A stretch of DNA of 64,000 bases from Sinosporangium siamense (lineage in GTDB: Bacteria > Actinomycetota > Actinomycetes > Streptosporangiales > Streptosporangiaceae): the NCBI RefSeq assembly GCF_016863435.1, contig NZ_BOOW01000030.1, positions 124,001 through 188,000 on the forward strand, in the 5' to 3' direction. Position numbers and translations under genes: made by a program. The notes under the pieces are model-generated. The model made no database searches, was not told where the DNA came from, and saw only the letters and a program-made list of their open reading frames with translations. Below, in pieces: positions 1-8,321 of this stretch (position 1 is its first letter; the number at the start of each line of letters is the position of its first letter).

Positions 1-1196
1 AACTCGGGTTCGGGGCCGACCACCCCGGTAAGCTCCGGCCGCACCCGCTCCCGCAGGGCGGTGCCGCGTTCGCCGGTGGAAAAGACGGGGGGCAGACTGC
101 CTGCCTTCTCGTGAAAGCCTCGTGCGTACATCATGAATTGGTAGGCATTGCCGTACTTCTCGGATATTTGACTCACGAGGCTGTCCCGAAGTGCGCACAG
201 GTCGCTCCAGGCCACCGTGTGCTCCTTGACTCGCATACCTGCCCGGCGCCGACGGCGGGCCACGCGCAGCCGGGCGAACCGCCCCCGCCAGCGGACGGCG
301 AACTCCTCGCTGGCATAGGGGTCGTAGGCCGCGCACTTGACGGCAAGCGCGCACAACGTGAGAGTGGCGACAAGGACGGCCACGAACATCTCGGGGAGCG
401 CCAGCTGAGTGACGCCGCCCGCCGCCTCCGCCATGGTGTCGAGGTTGGCCTCGCGAGCGCGGAACAGCGCCCACATCGCCGCGACCAGCAGCAGAAGAAT
501 CGGCACGACCAGGCGCAACGCCCAGGGGCCGAGCCCGTAGAGGCGGTGCCTCCACCCCTTCCGGGTGGCCTGACGCTCGGCATGCAGACGAAGGGCTCGA
601 TGTACGGAACTGCCCAGCGCCATGCCCCCAACCAATATGCCTGCCGTCAGGACAAGTCCGGGAAACAGCGTGACCACACCCTCCAGGGCAGAGATGTGGG
701 CGTTGCCGAGGAACGATTGGAAGATGCCCTGGAAGTACCACGTGTCGAAGGCTCCGACTGCGAGGATGACGGGCCACACGATGACACGCAGCCACAACGG
801 TCTGCGTGGCGTCCGCGTCCTGACGCGTTCCGCGGCGAGCCGGGACATGCCGTTGAGAGCGACGCCGACGGTGTTCGCCTCCACGCCCTCGCGGAAGGAG
901 GCGAGCGCGGCACGGGCAGCGGATTCCGTGCCGATCAGCCGGTGTCTGCCTTTCTCCATCTCGTCGGCGTGTCGGCGGATCAACCGGGACGCCCCACTCT
1001 TGGCCTGAAGCAGCGCGTGAGACTCCAGGTTGTCCAACTGCTCCGACGTACGGACCGGGGTGGTCTCTATGTATCTGTCGAAGTTGCGCTGCCAGCAGTC
1101 GCAGCCGTGATGGCACAGGCGCACGGGAACGCCGTCGTTGGTGGACACGATCCGGCCGTGAAGCGCGTCGTCGCCGGAGGCCTGCTCTACAGTCAT
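1..1196 (-). CDS. Multi-pass membrane protein, C-terminus cut by window edge
   Basis: Reading the minus strand from an ATG at 1196 gives an open frame of about 398 codons that runs off the left edge without a stop. The first ~135 residues are hydrophilic, with a Cys/His-rich patch (CHHGCDC) near residue 30. Four hydrophobic stretches follow, in two pairs separated by basic loops, then a soluble region rich in arginine. I do not recognise the family. The start lies one base after the stop of the lipoprotein gene, so it is almost surely co-transcribed with it. The opposite strand is also open here, but that frame is low-complexity and has no recognisable domain. A role with the OmpA-like lipoprotein at the cell envelope is inferred from position only. 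Confidence 0.7.
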   Translation of the reverse strand, partial: MTVEQASGDDALHGRIVSTNDGVPVRLCHHGCDCWQRNFDRYIETTPVRTSEQLDNLESHALLQAKSGASRLIRRHADEMEKGRHRLIGTESAARAALASFREGVEANTVGVALNGMSRLAAERVRTRTPRRPLWLRVIVWPVILAVGAFDTWYFQGIFQSFLGNAHISALEGVVTLFPGLVLTAGILVGGMALGSSVHRALRLHAERQATRKGWRHRLYGLGPWALRLVVPILLLLVAAMWALFRAREANLDTMAEAAGGVTQLALPEMFVAVLVATLTLCALAVKCAAYDPYASEEFAVRWRGRFARLRVARRRRRAGMRVKEHTVAWSDLCALRDSLVSQISEKYGNAYQFMMYARGFHEKAGSLPPVFSTGERGTALRERVRPELTGVVGPEPE

Positions 1197-1197
1197 C

Positions 1198-2478
1198 TCA
1201 TCCACGCACCTTGTACCTGATCTCTACCCTGCGGTTGCACTTGCGGTCCTCGGCGGTCCGGCCGGCACACTCGAGCTGGATCTCGCCCATGCCCCTCACC
1301 CGCACGCCCGAAAGGCCCGCCTCCGTCAGCACCCGTCGTACCGCTTCGGCCCGTCTGGCGGACAGGTCCTCGTTGTACGACGCATCCCCTTGATCGTCGG
1401 TGTGACCGATGACCTCCAGCCATTCCGGTGCCTTGGGCATCACCTCGTCGGCGAAACGTTTCAAGAGGGTGACGCCCTCGGCCGATACACGATCCGAGTC
1501 CGTAGCGAACAGGACGTCGCTTGAGAGCTTCTCCACAAAAATGGCATTGGGTCTCCGCTCCACATTGGCGAACGTGATCTCCGGATCCTCCGCCCCCTCG
1601 GCGGCACGTGCCGCCTCCCCTTGGAAGCGCGGCGGCTCCTCAGAGTCGACGACACAGTGCTCCGCCGCCCCCGCCGCCTTCGAGCACAGCCGCCTCCACA
1701 GCTCACGCAGCCACACCAAATGGGGTTCCTGGGGCTCGGGACGCCCCCCGCCAACACTCCCCACCCACGGCAACAGCACGGTCCACCCGCGCAAGTCCGG
1801 CAGCGCCCGCTGCGCCGCACATGCCTTGACGATCCGTTCGACGTGTGCAAGGTCGCGCATGGCGGTGGCCCGCAGATCCGCGCACCCCGTGGTGGACAGG
1901 CCGTCGGTGGCCACGACAAGCGTGCGCCGCGCCGCCTTCGTCTCCGCTCGCCCCGTCTGGAAGGCGGCCATGACGTTGGTGCCCTCGGCCACGGCGGGAG
2001 AGGTGGCGGCCTTGTCGACGAGGTGTTTGAGGCAGGCCCCCACGTTGCCGGCGAAATCCTTCCTGTTGCGGGCGCCGCCGCTCATCCTCGGCAGATGGAC
2101 GGGGGCGGCCTGCCACTCGACGCGCCTGCCACCGTCGAAGGCTCCGACCCGGACGACAGCCGGAGTCGGCAACGAGGAGATCAGCGCGCTCGCCTCGCTG
2201 CCGAACTTGACGGAGCCGTCCTCCTGCGCGGTCCCACGACCGCCGAAGATCGCGAGGTACCAGTCACGCACCTCACCCGACTCCTCGTTCCGCATCGACG
2301 CGCTTCGATCGATCAACACGTTCAATTCGAACCCGACCGGTGTCCCATCTCCTTCAAGCCCGGCCAGCGCCTTGCACGCAGCGCCCGGCTGTGCCGCGAC
2401 GGGAGCCGGACTCTCCAACATGCCGCACCCGGGAAGCAGCAGCACGCAGGCCAGCCATGCCCGGAAGGGGCGCCTCAC
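1198..2478 (-). CDS. Lipoprotein with VWA-like MIDAS and C-terminal OmpA-like domain
   Basis: The N-terminus has a basic RRPFR stretch, a short hydrophobic core and an LPGC lipobox, so it is probably lipid-anchored at Cys18 on the outer face of the membrane. A DxSxS motif (about residues 57-61) opens a von Willebrand A-like region, the usual Mg-binding MIDAS. The last ~110 residues are an OmpA/MotB-type domain (IGHTDDQGD, then LSARRAEAVRRVL), a family that binds peptidoglycan. The GTG at 2478 was chosen because it gives the same 4-base GTGA overlap with the upstream gene as elsewhere in the operon; a GTG at 2490 is the alternative. OmpA-like domains on actinobacterial lipoproteins are less common than in Gram-negatives. 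Its place in a cyclase/P-loop operon suggests an envelope-sensing or effector part, which is inference. Confidence 0.8.
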   Translation of the reverse strand: MRRPFRAWLACVLLLPGCGMLESPAPVAAQPGAACKALAGLEGDGTPVGFELNVLIDRSASMRNEESGEVRDWYLAIFGGRGTAQEDGSVKFGSEASALISSLPTPAVVRVGAFDGGRRVEWQAAPVHLPRMSGGARNRKDFAGNVGACLKHLVDKAATSPAVAEGTNVMAAFQTGRAETKAARRTLVVATDGLSTTGCADLRATAMRDLAHVERIVKACAAQRALPDLRGWTVLLPWVGSVGGGRPEPQEPHLVWLRELWRRLCSKAAGAAEHCVVDSEEPPRFQGEAARAAEGAEDPEITFANVERRPNAIFVEKLSSDVLFATDSDRVSAEGVTLLKRFADEVMPKAPEWLEVIGHTDDQGDASYNEDLSARRAEAVRRVLTEAGLSGVRVRGMGEIQLECAGRTAEDRKCNRRVEIRYKVRG

Positions 2479-3359
2479 GGTCTGTCCCACGGTCTCGTCG
2501 AGGTCAGTTCGGGCACCGGGACACCGAGTCGTTCCAGAGCAGTGCGAAGTGCGCTCTCCGAGCTGATCACGTAGTCGTAAAGGTTGGTCGACCTATGGTT
2601 GTTTGCCACATTGTTGGCAAGCTGAATGAACTGCTCGACTCGCTCGTGACGCTCAGTCTCCGATATCTTTATCGCTTCGGCGACGTTCCTCGGGTTCTCC
2701 GCCAACTGCACCGCGTAGCGGCCACGCCAGTTCGTCGCACTCTGTTCGAGGAAATTCACCCATAGGTCGCGCTGACCGCTCATGAGCACCACCTGGGCGG
2801 ATGTCTTCCGAAGTTCTCCATGGCTCTTCATCAGGTCGATGCTCACTTCGCGCTGGTGGGGCAGCACCTCCTCGCAGAGAGCGACCCTTACCCGAACGGA
2901 GCATTTGACGACGACGTTGTCGCAGTCGTGGACAGGAGCGAGAAACTCCACGCTTAGGGCCTCTTCCATGGCCGCTTCCGCTTCGGCGGGCAGATATGCC
3001 TCGAACCTCCGCCCCTGCGTTCGCACCAAGTCATCAACGATTCCCTGTGCCTTCTGGCGGCTCGTGTTGATCTCAGCCCGCAGGTCGTCCGCGGACAAAT
3101 CTTCCTTCGGCTGCGCGCACCACGAACTCCACAGGGTGACCTTGAAGGTCAGGGCGTCTCCACTGGCGGGCGTGTCGATAGTCAGCGGCTCGTCTCTGAC
3201 GTGTAGACCTTCGCCCGACGGGTGGTCGCACGGCATCGGCGGCGGCTGCAGAAAGCGATGAGTGAGCGCGATCGGGTTGTAGTCCTCCTCACAAACATGC
3301 CGCCGTGCCACAGGAGCGGGGGAGGTCAGCCTTTTCCAAAGTCGTTTGAAGAGGTTCAC
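2475..3359 (-). CDS. Conserved-looking protein of unknown function (294 aa)
   Basis: The GTG start overlaps the stop of the 738-aa gene by 4 bases, and the end overlaps the lipoprotein start, so it sits mid-operon. The first 12 residues (MNLFKRLWKRLT) would form a basic amphipathic helix that could touch the membrane, but there is no signal peptide or transmembrane helix. The middle has mixed alpha/beta composition with a long acidic/basic helix around residues 90-150. I recognise no catalytic motif or family. Codon use has normal high GC at third positions, so it is a real gene. Its job is likely tied to the cyclase-like and P-loop proteins upstream. Confidence 0.7.
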   Translation of the reverse strand: MNLFKRLWKRLTSPAPVARRHVCEEDYNPIALTHRFLQPPPMPCDHPSGEGLHVRDEPLTIDTPASGDALTFKVTLWSSWCAQPKEDLSADDLRAEINTSRQKAQGIVDDLVRTQGRRFEAYLPAEAEAAMEEALSVEFLAPVHDCDNVVVKCSVRVRVALCEEVLPHQREVSIDLMKSHGELRKTSAQVVLMSGQRDLWVNFLEQSATNWRGRYAVQLAENPRNVAEAIKISETERHERVEQFIQLANNVANNHRSTNLYDYVISSESALRTALERLGVPVPELTSTRPWDRP

Positions 3360-5572
3360 GAGAGGGTTCCGTTCTGCGATAGAAGATGGTGAAGGCGTCG
3401 TGCCAATTCGGCGTTGACGGTTTGCGAGTGGAACCAGTGGCGGAGGTAGAAACTGAGCGGCTCAGCGAGCCCACAGCGACCAGCCCCCGCGAAGACCTCT
3501 TCGATCACGGCCCTGTGGGGCGGGGAGATCGTGTTCCAATGGCGCACCCACGTAGTGAGCACCGACCACGACTCACTCACCGGCGCCGGCGCTCCCGGCG
3601 CGGGAGTCTGCTTCTTTAACCCTTCCTGCAAGGCGTTCCACCACAAGGTGGTGAGGCACTCCTCCACCTGATGCCACATCTCCTGAGGGAGTTCGTCCAG
3701 GTGCAGACGGTTCCGCTGCCCCCGGCCCTCCGACGCGAGGCGGATGAAAGTCAGTGCCGCAGTTCGGCGGAGGCCCGCATGTTCGCCTTTACTCCAGGCG
3801 GTGAGTGCGGCGACGATCGTCAGGACGGTCTGTGGCGTGCACGTCTCCGTCAGTGATCTCGCCACCGCGTCCTGGATTTGCCGGGGTGACGTCGCGAGGA
3901 GAACGCGTTGGAAGGCGCGGAGGGCGTCCTCGATGTTGTCGACGCCGATGCTTGAGCCATATGCCCTGACGACCGCTGTGCGCTGCTTCGCGTTCCCACC
4001 GGTCGACCAATGGGTAAGTAGGTTGAGAACCCGCCCCGAGGCGCTCTCGGAGAGCACTGCGGCCTCAAGCGCCCAGGCCGCCAGCCACTGTTTGCCCTGC
4101 CCTGCGGCTCTGCCGGTGGTCCATTCCTTAAAGAACTCCTCGTAGATGACGTCGAAGTCGTAGGTCGCCAACCGCCCGATCGCGTGAGCGGCTCTGATCT
4201 GCACATCCCGACTGCCTGCAGCGGTCAACTCCTTGAGCCAAGCGAGCAGCGGTTCGGAGATCTGGGTGTTCTTCCACACGACCTCCAGAACCGCCGGCGC
4301 GAACTCCGGCGTGCGAAGCCGAACGAGGCGACTCCCGTCGGCCGCGGGCGAACTATCGCAGAAGGCCCGAACTTGGCCAAGCATGCGGTCCAACCATTCC
4401 CATGGCGGCATGTCTTGGTGACGTGGGATCAGGTCGACGCTCATCAGTGCCGCGAGCCGTGTCGCGGCCCGTGACACCGTGACGACGGGAAGCTCGTTGA
4501 GCACGGCCACGCTGATGAGAAGGCAGCGCACCGCCAGCGGATCGCGGATCTCCCCGGCCTCGGACCTTTCCAGTAGCTTGCGAGCCTGTTGCCTCAGCTG
4601 TGAAGGCCGGGCCGCGAGAACGTCCTCCACCCGCTCGCCGCTGCCCAGTGCTTGGCTGATCTTGATTGCCAGGTGTGCGCTTTCGCTGGGACTCTGAGTC
4701 TCGTCAACGTGTTCGGTGAGGCTCGCCAAGTCGGCGGCGGTGAGGCTGACACCATTTCTCGGCAGTTCACGCTTCAACCAACGGTGGAAGATCTCGATGG
4801 CGAGAGGCGGCTCGTGGCGGATCGACGGCGACCCGGCCAACCCGTCGGGCCCGGTCAGCACGATGAAACGGCAAGAAGCATCAGCCGCGAGAGAGTTAAG
4901 GTGGTCGAGCACCTCCTGCGGATTGTGTCGCGTCCACTCATCCCAGGTGGCGTTCAGCACATAGCCGGTGTTCCGTTGGAGTTCCGCTGCCTTGACCAGG
5001 ATCGGGTCGCCGCGGAGCACCAGCCTGGCCGTCTCGCGATTCTTTTTGCTGCTGGTGTCGTACGCCCACCAGAGCAGAGCCGCGTGCGCGGTGTACTTTC
5101 GCCCGCTTTCCGGCTCTCCGGCCAACACCACAACCCGTTGGAGCTCGAGCTGTTTGACTAGACGTTGGCGCACTTCACTGTCCACAAACGTGTCCCGGAT
5201 CAGCGTGGCCTCCTCGTGGCTGATCCGATAGGGGTGTACGTGGGAACCGGAGCCGGCGAGCTTGACGTTGATGTCACCGTGGTGAGCCTCGAATACTGTG
5301 CTCCCGCTGAATACGTGCCTGGAGCCATAGGTGAGAGATGGCGACGGCTGACGCAGGCGGTCGAGATTGTGCCGCCGCGACTGTCCCTCCACGTCTTCTC
5401 GCGCTAGGCGCACGTCGATCGGCTTGTCGATGTCGGGATCTTCTTCGACGGTGACGTCGACATAGGGCTGTCCGTCTTCGGCCTGACTCGACGGCGGCGG
5501 GTGGACTTCCTGACCCGGCGCCGCACCCGCCTCGACTCCGTCCGATCCCTCCGGGGCGGGGCCGTCAGTCAC
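3356..5572 (-). CDS. P-loop-like/HEAT-repeat protein, candidate NLR-like NTPase
   Basis: This is a 738-aa protein starting at a GTG that overlaps the cyclase-like gene by 8 bases. Residues 1-75 are acidic and disordered. Residues 82-103 hold a short motif (YGS, H, F, S, E, H, G, INV) also present in the neighbouring cyclase-like protein. A degenerate Walker A-like loop (GEPESGRKYT) follows a hydrophobic strand near residue 150, and a second strand (RFIVLTGPDG) lacks a normal Walker B acid. The C-terminal half (about 420-640) is helical with repeated A-x-x-A-x-x-R patterns suggestive of HEAT/ARM repeats. This order, motif then NTPase then superhelical repeats, is that of NLR/STAND-like proteins. 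Whether it binds nucleotide is uncertain because the P-loop is not canonical. Confidence 0.65.
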   Translation of the reverse strand: MTDGPAPEGSDGVEAGAAPGQEVHPPPSSQAEDGQPYVDVTVEEDPDIDKPIDVRLAREDVEGQSRRHNLDRLRQPSPSLTYGSRHVFSGSTVFEAHHGDINVKLAGSGSHVHPYRISHEEATLIRDTFVDSEVRQRLVKQLELQRVVVLAGEPESGRKYTAHAALLWWAYDTSSKKNRETARLVLRGDPILVKAAELQRNTGYVLNATWDEWTRHNPQEVLDHLNSLAADASCRFIVLTGPDGLAGSPSIRHEPPLAIEIFHRWLKRELPRNGVSLTAADLASLTEHVDETQSPSESAHLAIKISQALGSGERVEDVLAARPSQLRQQARKLLERSEAGEIRDPLAVRCLLISVAVLNELPVVTVSRAATRLAALMSVDLIPRHQDMPPWEWLDRMLGQVRAFCDSSPAADGSRLVRLRTPEFAPAVLEVVWKNTQISEPLLAWLKELTAAGSRDVQIRAAHAIGRLATYDFDVIYEEFFKEWTTGRAAGQGKQWLAAWALEAAVLSESASGRVLNLLTHWSTGGNAKQRTAVVRAYGSSIGVDNIEDALRAFQRVLLATSPRQIQDAVARSLTETCTPQTVLTIVAALTAWSKGEHAGLRRTAALTFIRLASEGRGQRNRLHLDELPQEMWHQVEECLTTLWWNALQEGLKKQTPAPGAPAPVSESWSVLTTWVRHWNTISPPHRAVIEEVFAGAGRCGLAEPLSFYLRHWFHSQTVNAELARRLHHLLSQNGTLS

Positions 5573-6470
5573 GTGAACCTCGCCGCCTGCTCAGATCTAT
5601 ATCTCCGACGTTGATGTTGCCGTTGTGCACCTCTTGGTAGTTGGAGTTCTTGAACCTGTGCTGAGACCCGTAGACGATGTGCTGCGTCGGGCCGTTCTGC
5701 CGCTCCTGGGCGTGGGGCGCGGGTGAGCTGGGCGGGACGGGCACGACCGCGCCGACCTGCCCCGCATCTGACGGCGTCTCGTCGTCAACCACCGCGGGAT
5801 CAAACACGTCCAGTTCCGGGATCTCGTGAAGCTCGCAGCCGGGCACGTAGAGGTAGGCGACGTAATCGTTGCGCTTCACTTTGACGCGTACCGGGCGGAA
5901 CTCCGTCGGGCTGAGTTGTCCGTAGCCGTCCGTCAGATAGTCGTTGAAGACACGCTCGGAGACGATCACCACTAGCCCGGATCCTCGGCAGACCTTGAGC
6001 GCTGTGCGCGCGGCATCGGCGTTCAGCAGGCGGTTGACCTCCACGGTGTGCCTGCCGGGCATTCCCGTAGGCCCTTCCCGTACCGGCCCCTCATGCAGCG
6101 AGAGCCTGAATCGAAGGCGGGTCCATGGAGTGGGACGCGGTCTGGCGTTGTGGGTGGCGATGGCGAGGTCAAACTCTTGGATGAAGGTCTCGGTTAGCAG
6201 GCTGACCGACGTGCCCGCCGGGAGCACGCTGAACTTGCCGTCGCCGGCCCATTGGATGTCCCACTCATCGGGGTTGAGCTTCGTGCGCCGGGCGGCGGAG
6301 CGCAGAATGCGGACAAAACTGTGTTGCGCCGCATCCTGCTCAGCGTCGTTGCGGTCGCTGTAACTCTCGATGTCGGCCGACATCATCACACGTATCTCAC
6401 GCTTGACAGGGCTGGGCACCCGTACCTCCAAGGGAAAGCTGATGGCGTTGTCGAGTGACCCTGTCAGCAA
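5565..6470 (-). CDS. Class III nucleotide-cyclase-like protein with C-terminal pairing motif
   Basis: Residues ~25-210 match the class III adenylate/guanylate cyclase fold as found in actinobacterial signalling proteins. There is a first metal-binding Asp in SADIESYS (D33), a second in WAGDGKFS (D77) 44 residues later as expected, and a VNRLLNADAAR helix resembling the family's VN..aaRL segment. A proline-rich linker leads to a C-terminal motif at about residues 267-292 (YGS...HNGNINVGDI) shared with the next protein. INVG resembles the core of RHIM-like amyloid motifs. The gene lies 58 bases downstream of a CRP-type regulator. It could make a cyclic nucleotide as an alarm signal, or use the fold only as an effector. 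Substrate specificity (ATP, GTP, pyrimidine) cannot be read from the sequence. Confidence 0.75.
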   Translation of the reverse strand: MLTGSLDNAISFPLEVRVPSPVKREIRVMMSADIESYSDRNDAEQDAAQHSFVRILRSAARRTKLNPDEWDIQWAGDGKFSVLPAGTSVSLLTETFIQEFDLAIATHNARPRPTPWTRLRFRLSLHEGPVREGPTGMPGRHTVEVNRLLNADAARTALKVCRGSGLVVIVSERVFNDYLTDGYGQLSPTEFRPVRVKVKRNDYVAYLYVPGCELHEIPELDVFDPAVVDDETPSDAGQVGAVVPVPPSSPAPHAQERQNGPTQHIVYGSQHRFKNSNYQEVHNGNINVGDIDLSRRRGSRD

Positions 6471-6528
6471 GCGGCCACACAGAACCCATCAAAAGTTAGG
6501 TTTAGCGAAATTGAGGAAAAAGATGTAC

Positions 6529-7269
6529 TTACGGCTCAGTGGCAAGCTCTGCGAAGCGGGTCAGGGCCTCGTGATTCGTGATGAGCACGCCGCGGTGCTT
6601 GGTTCGCACCCACGACCTGGCCGCGAGCTGCCGGAGCGCCCGCTGCACCGACCCTTCGGTGGCGCCGATCAGGGCGCCGAGTTCCGCCTGTGACAACGGC
6701 ACGCCGATGTCGAGCCCCTCCGGCTGCCTACGTCCGTGCAACCTGGCGAGTTCGAGAAGTGCGCGCGCCAACCGAATGTCCACGTCGTAACCCGTGAACT
6801 CGAGGCGCCGTCGGTGAGCGTGACGAAGCCGGTCGCTGAGTATCCGGCCCAGAACCAAGGGCACCGATGGATGGCGCTGCAAATATCCCATAAAGGCCGG
6901 CCCTGGGATGCGGCCGACCAATGATTTGCGACAGAGGGTCACCGAGGCGAATCTGGGGCAGTCGTCGATCACTGCCATCTCCCCCACAATGTCACCGCTG
7001 ACGCCTATGCCAATAAGCGTCTCAATGCCGTTCTCCACACTGGCCGTCACCGTGACCAGGGCATCAAGCAGCAGATAAACAGGACCGGAAGGCTCGCCCT
7101 GGCGAATGAGTTCGTGCCCTCCGGAATATACGCGTGGGGTGCTGAGTTCAAGCAACCCGCGCCGGTCGTCCTCTGCCATCCGGGCCAGGAGCGTGCCTGC
7201 GGACCAGCCGCGATTGCCCTCAGGGGAATGATGGAACGTCATGCTGCCCTCGCCATCAGACACTGACAC
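6529..7269 (-). CDS. CRP/FNR-family cyclic-nucleotide-binding transcription regulator
   Basis: An N-terminal cyclic-nucleotide-binding beta-barrel (about residues 25-145) contains the phosphate-binding-cassette-like run GEMAVIDDCPRFASV, with the conserved Gly-Glu and Arg. A long dimerisation helix (LSDRLRHAHRRR) links it to a winged helix-turn-helix (LSQAELGALIGATEGSVQRALRQL). This is the normal CRP layout and length. The position after the cassette Arg is Phe rather than Ser/Thr, which in CRP relatives often changes ligand preference. It is the first gene before the cyclase-like gene on the same strand, so regulator and possible ligand producer form a pair. I saw no convincing TGTGA-type CRP site nearby. 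Confidence 0.85.
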   Translation of the reverse strand: MSVSDGEGSMTFHHSPEGNRGWSAGTLLARMAEDDRRGLLELSTPRVYSGGHELIRQGEPSGPVYLLLDALVTVTASVENGIETLIGIGVSGDIVGEMAVIDDCPRFASVTLCRKSLVGRIPGPAFMGYLQRHPSVPLVLGRILSDRLRHAHRRRLEFTGYDVDIRLARALLELARLHGRRQPEGLDIGVPLSQAELGALIGATEGSVQRALRQLAARSWVRTKHRGVLITNHEALTRFAELATEP

Positions 7270-7529
7270 AGCTCAGCAATCGAGCGCGAGACCGACCCCT
7301 GTCCGGTAGGTAGGGATAAGTTCTACCACATCAGCATGACGAGTTTTTTGAGAAACACTCCCACACATGTCGTTATAAAGCTGAAATCTCACCCAAGAGT
7401 GATGAGCTACTTACTCAGCAACGCTGAGCGCCTCACCCTGATGACACAATCGCCGATCTCCTCTTCAACGGAAAATCCATCAAACAGCGATCCACGTGAT
7501 CCAGCCATTAACCGACCACGCGTGTTCGG
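7270..7529. other. AT-richer intergenic region before the CRP-type gene
   Basis: This 260-base gap is clearly richer in A/T than its surroundings. It should hold the promoter of the leftward CRP/cyclase operon and the end of the RraA transcript. A small perfect stem, CTCAGC-aac-GCTGAG at 7414-7428, could act in termination, but no T-run follows on either strand. I found no gene in it. Confidence 0.4.
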
Positions 7530-8177
7530 CTACATGGTTTGAGACCCAGAGTTTCGGGAGCGGAGTTTGGCTACCAGGTTGGCCTTGTGGGTGTAGGCCT
7601 CGTGGAGGGGGGTGCCTTCGCGGAGGGCGTTGACGACTTCCTCCTCGGCGTCGGTATATTCCGTGGCGTCGGTGAGGATTTCGGGGCCCGGCACCGTGAC
7701 GACGCCGCCTCGGTCGACCACCAGGGTGTCGCCGTCGGCGATGAGGACGCCGTTGATGTGGACGGGGGTGCCGACGGCGGCGACGTGGACTCGGGGGCCG
7801 GGGCCGGCGGTGGCCTCGTGGCGGGCCCAGAGGGGGAAGTCGAGGTCGCGGGCGGCGTCGGTGTCGCGGACGCCGCCGTCGATCAGGGCGGCCAGGGCGC
7901 CGGCGTTCTGGGCGGCGCGGGTGAGGATCTCGCCCCAGACGGCGCCTTCGGCGGCGGTGGCGCCGGCGATGACGACGATGCGGCCTTCGAGGTCCTCGTC
8001 CAGGAGGCGGTGGAGGGGTTTGAGGCCCTCTGGGCCGGATCCCGCCGCCAGGGTCACCGTACGAGCCGCGCCGATGACGGCGGGGGTCCGGTGGATGGGC
8101 ACCAGGGGTGGGCTGAGCCATCCCATCAACCCGCGAAGTTGAAGCACATCCGCGATGGCGCTGGTCGGCGGGACCAC
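7530..8177 (-). CDS. RraA/HMG-aldolase family protein
   Basis: This 215-aa protein matches the RraA-like fold, which includes class II 4-hydroxy-4-methyl-2-oxoglutarate/oxaloacetate aldolases. The diagnostic stretch is present: GEILTRAAQNAGALAALIDGGVRD supplies the conserved Gly, the Arg/Asp of GGVRD and the active-site segment, followed by VHINGVLIADGDTLVVDRGGVV. Members near ring-cleavage or hydantoinase genes usually cleave a C4-hydroxy-keto acid to pyruvate or a related product. The GTG start has a GGAGA site nine bases upstream. It is the last gene of the leftward catabolic block, separated from the ligase by 144 bases that contain a tandem repeat. Its exact substrate is unknown. Confidence 0.8.
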   Translation of the reverse strand: MVPPTSAIADVLQLRGLMGWLSPPLVPIHRTPAVIGAARTVTLAAGSGPEGLKPLHRLLDEDLEGRIVVIAGATAAEGAVWGEILTRAAQNAGALAALIDGGVRDTDAARDLDFPLWARHEATAGPGPRVHVAAVGTPVHINGVLIADGDTLVVDRGGVVTVPGPEILTDATEYTDAEEEVVNALREGTPLHEAYTHKANLVAKLRSRNSGSQTM

Positions 8178-8231
8178 GTATTCATCTCCCTTGCTGAGTG
8201 CGGCGGGGCTCGGGGGCCGGTCGTCAACGAG

Positions 8232-8275
8232 GTTGTCAGTGGATGGAGTTGTCAGTGGACGAGGTTGTCAGTGGA
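8232..8275. repeat. Three 12-bp direct repeats with 16-bp period
   Basis: The 12-mer GTTGTCAGTGGA occurs at 8232-8243, 8248-8259 and 8264-8275, exactly 16 bp apart. It sits in the 144-bp gap between the acyl-CoA ligase and the RraA-type gene. It may be a regulator-binding array or a recent slippage product. Confidence 0.8.
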
Positions 8276-8321
8276 CGGGAAATTCAGGTGTTCCCCCCTA
8301 CGGCGGGAGCACGCCTGAAAG

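Noticed and set aside
111-1220. Open frame on the plus strand at the left edge
   Set aside because: The minus-strand frame gives a coherent membrane protein with four hydrophobic segments and operon-like spacing; the plus-strand product is low-complexity.
6471-6528. CRP-type binding site between the CRP and cyclase-like genes
   Set aside because: No convincing TGTGA-N6-TCACA or similar dyad; only weak partial matches.
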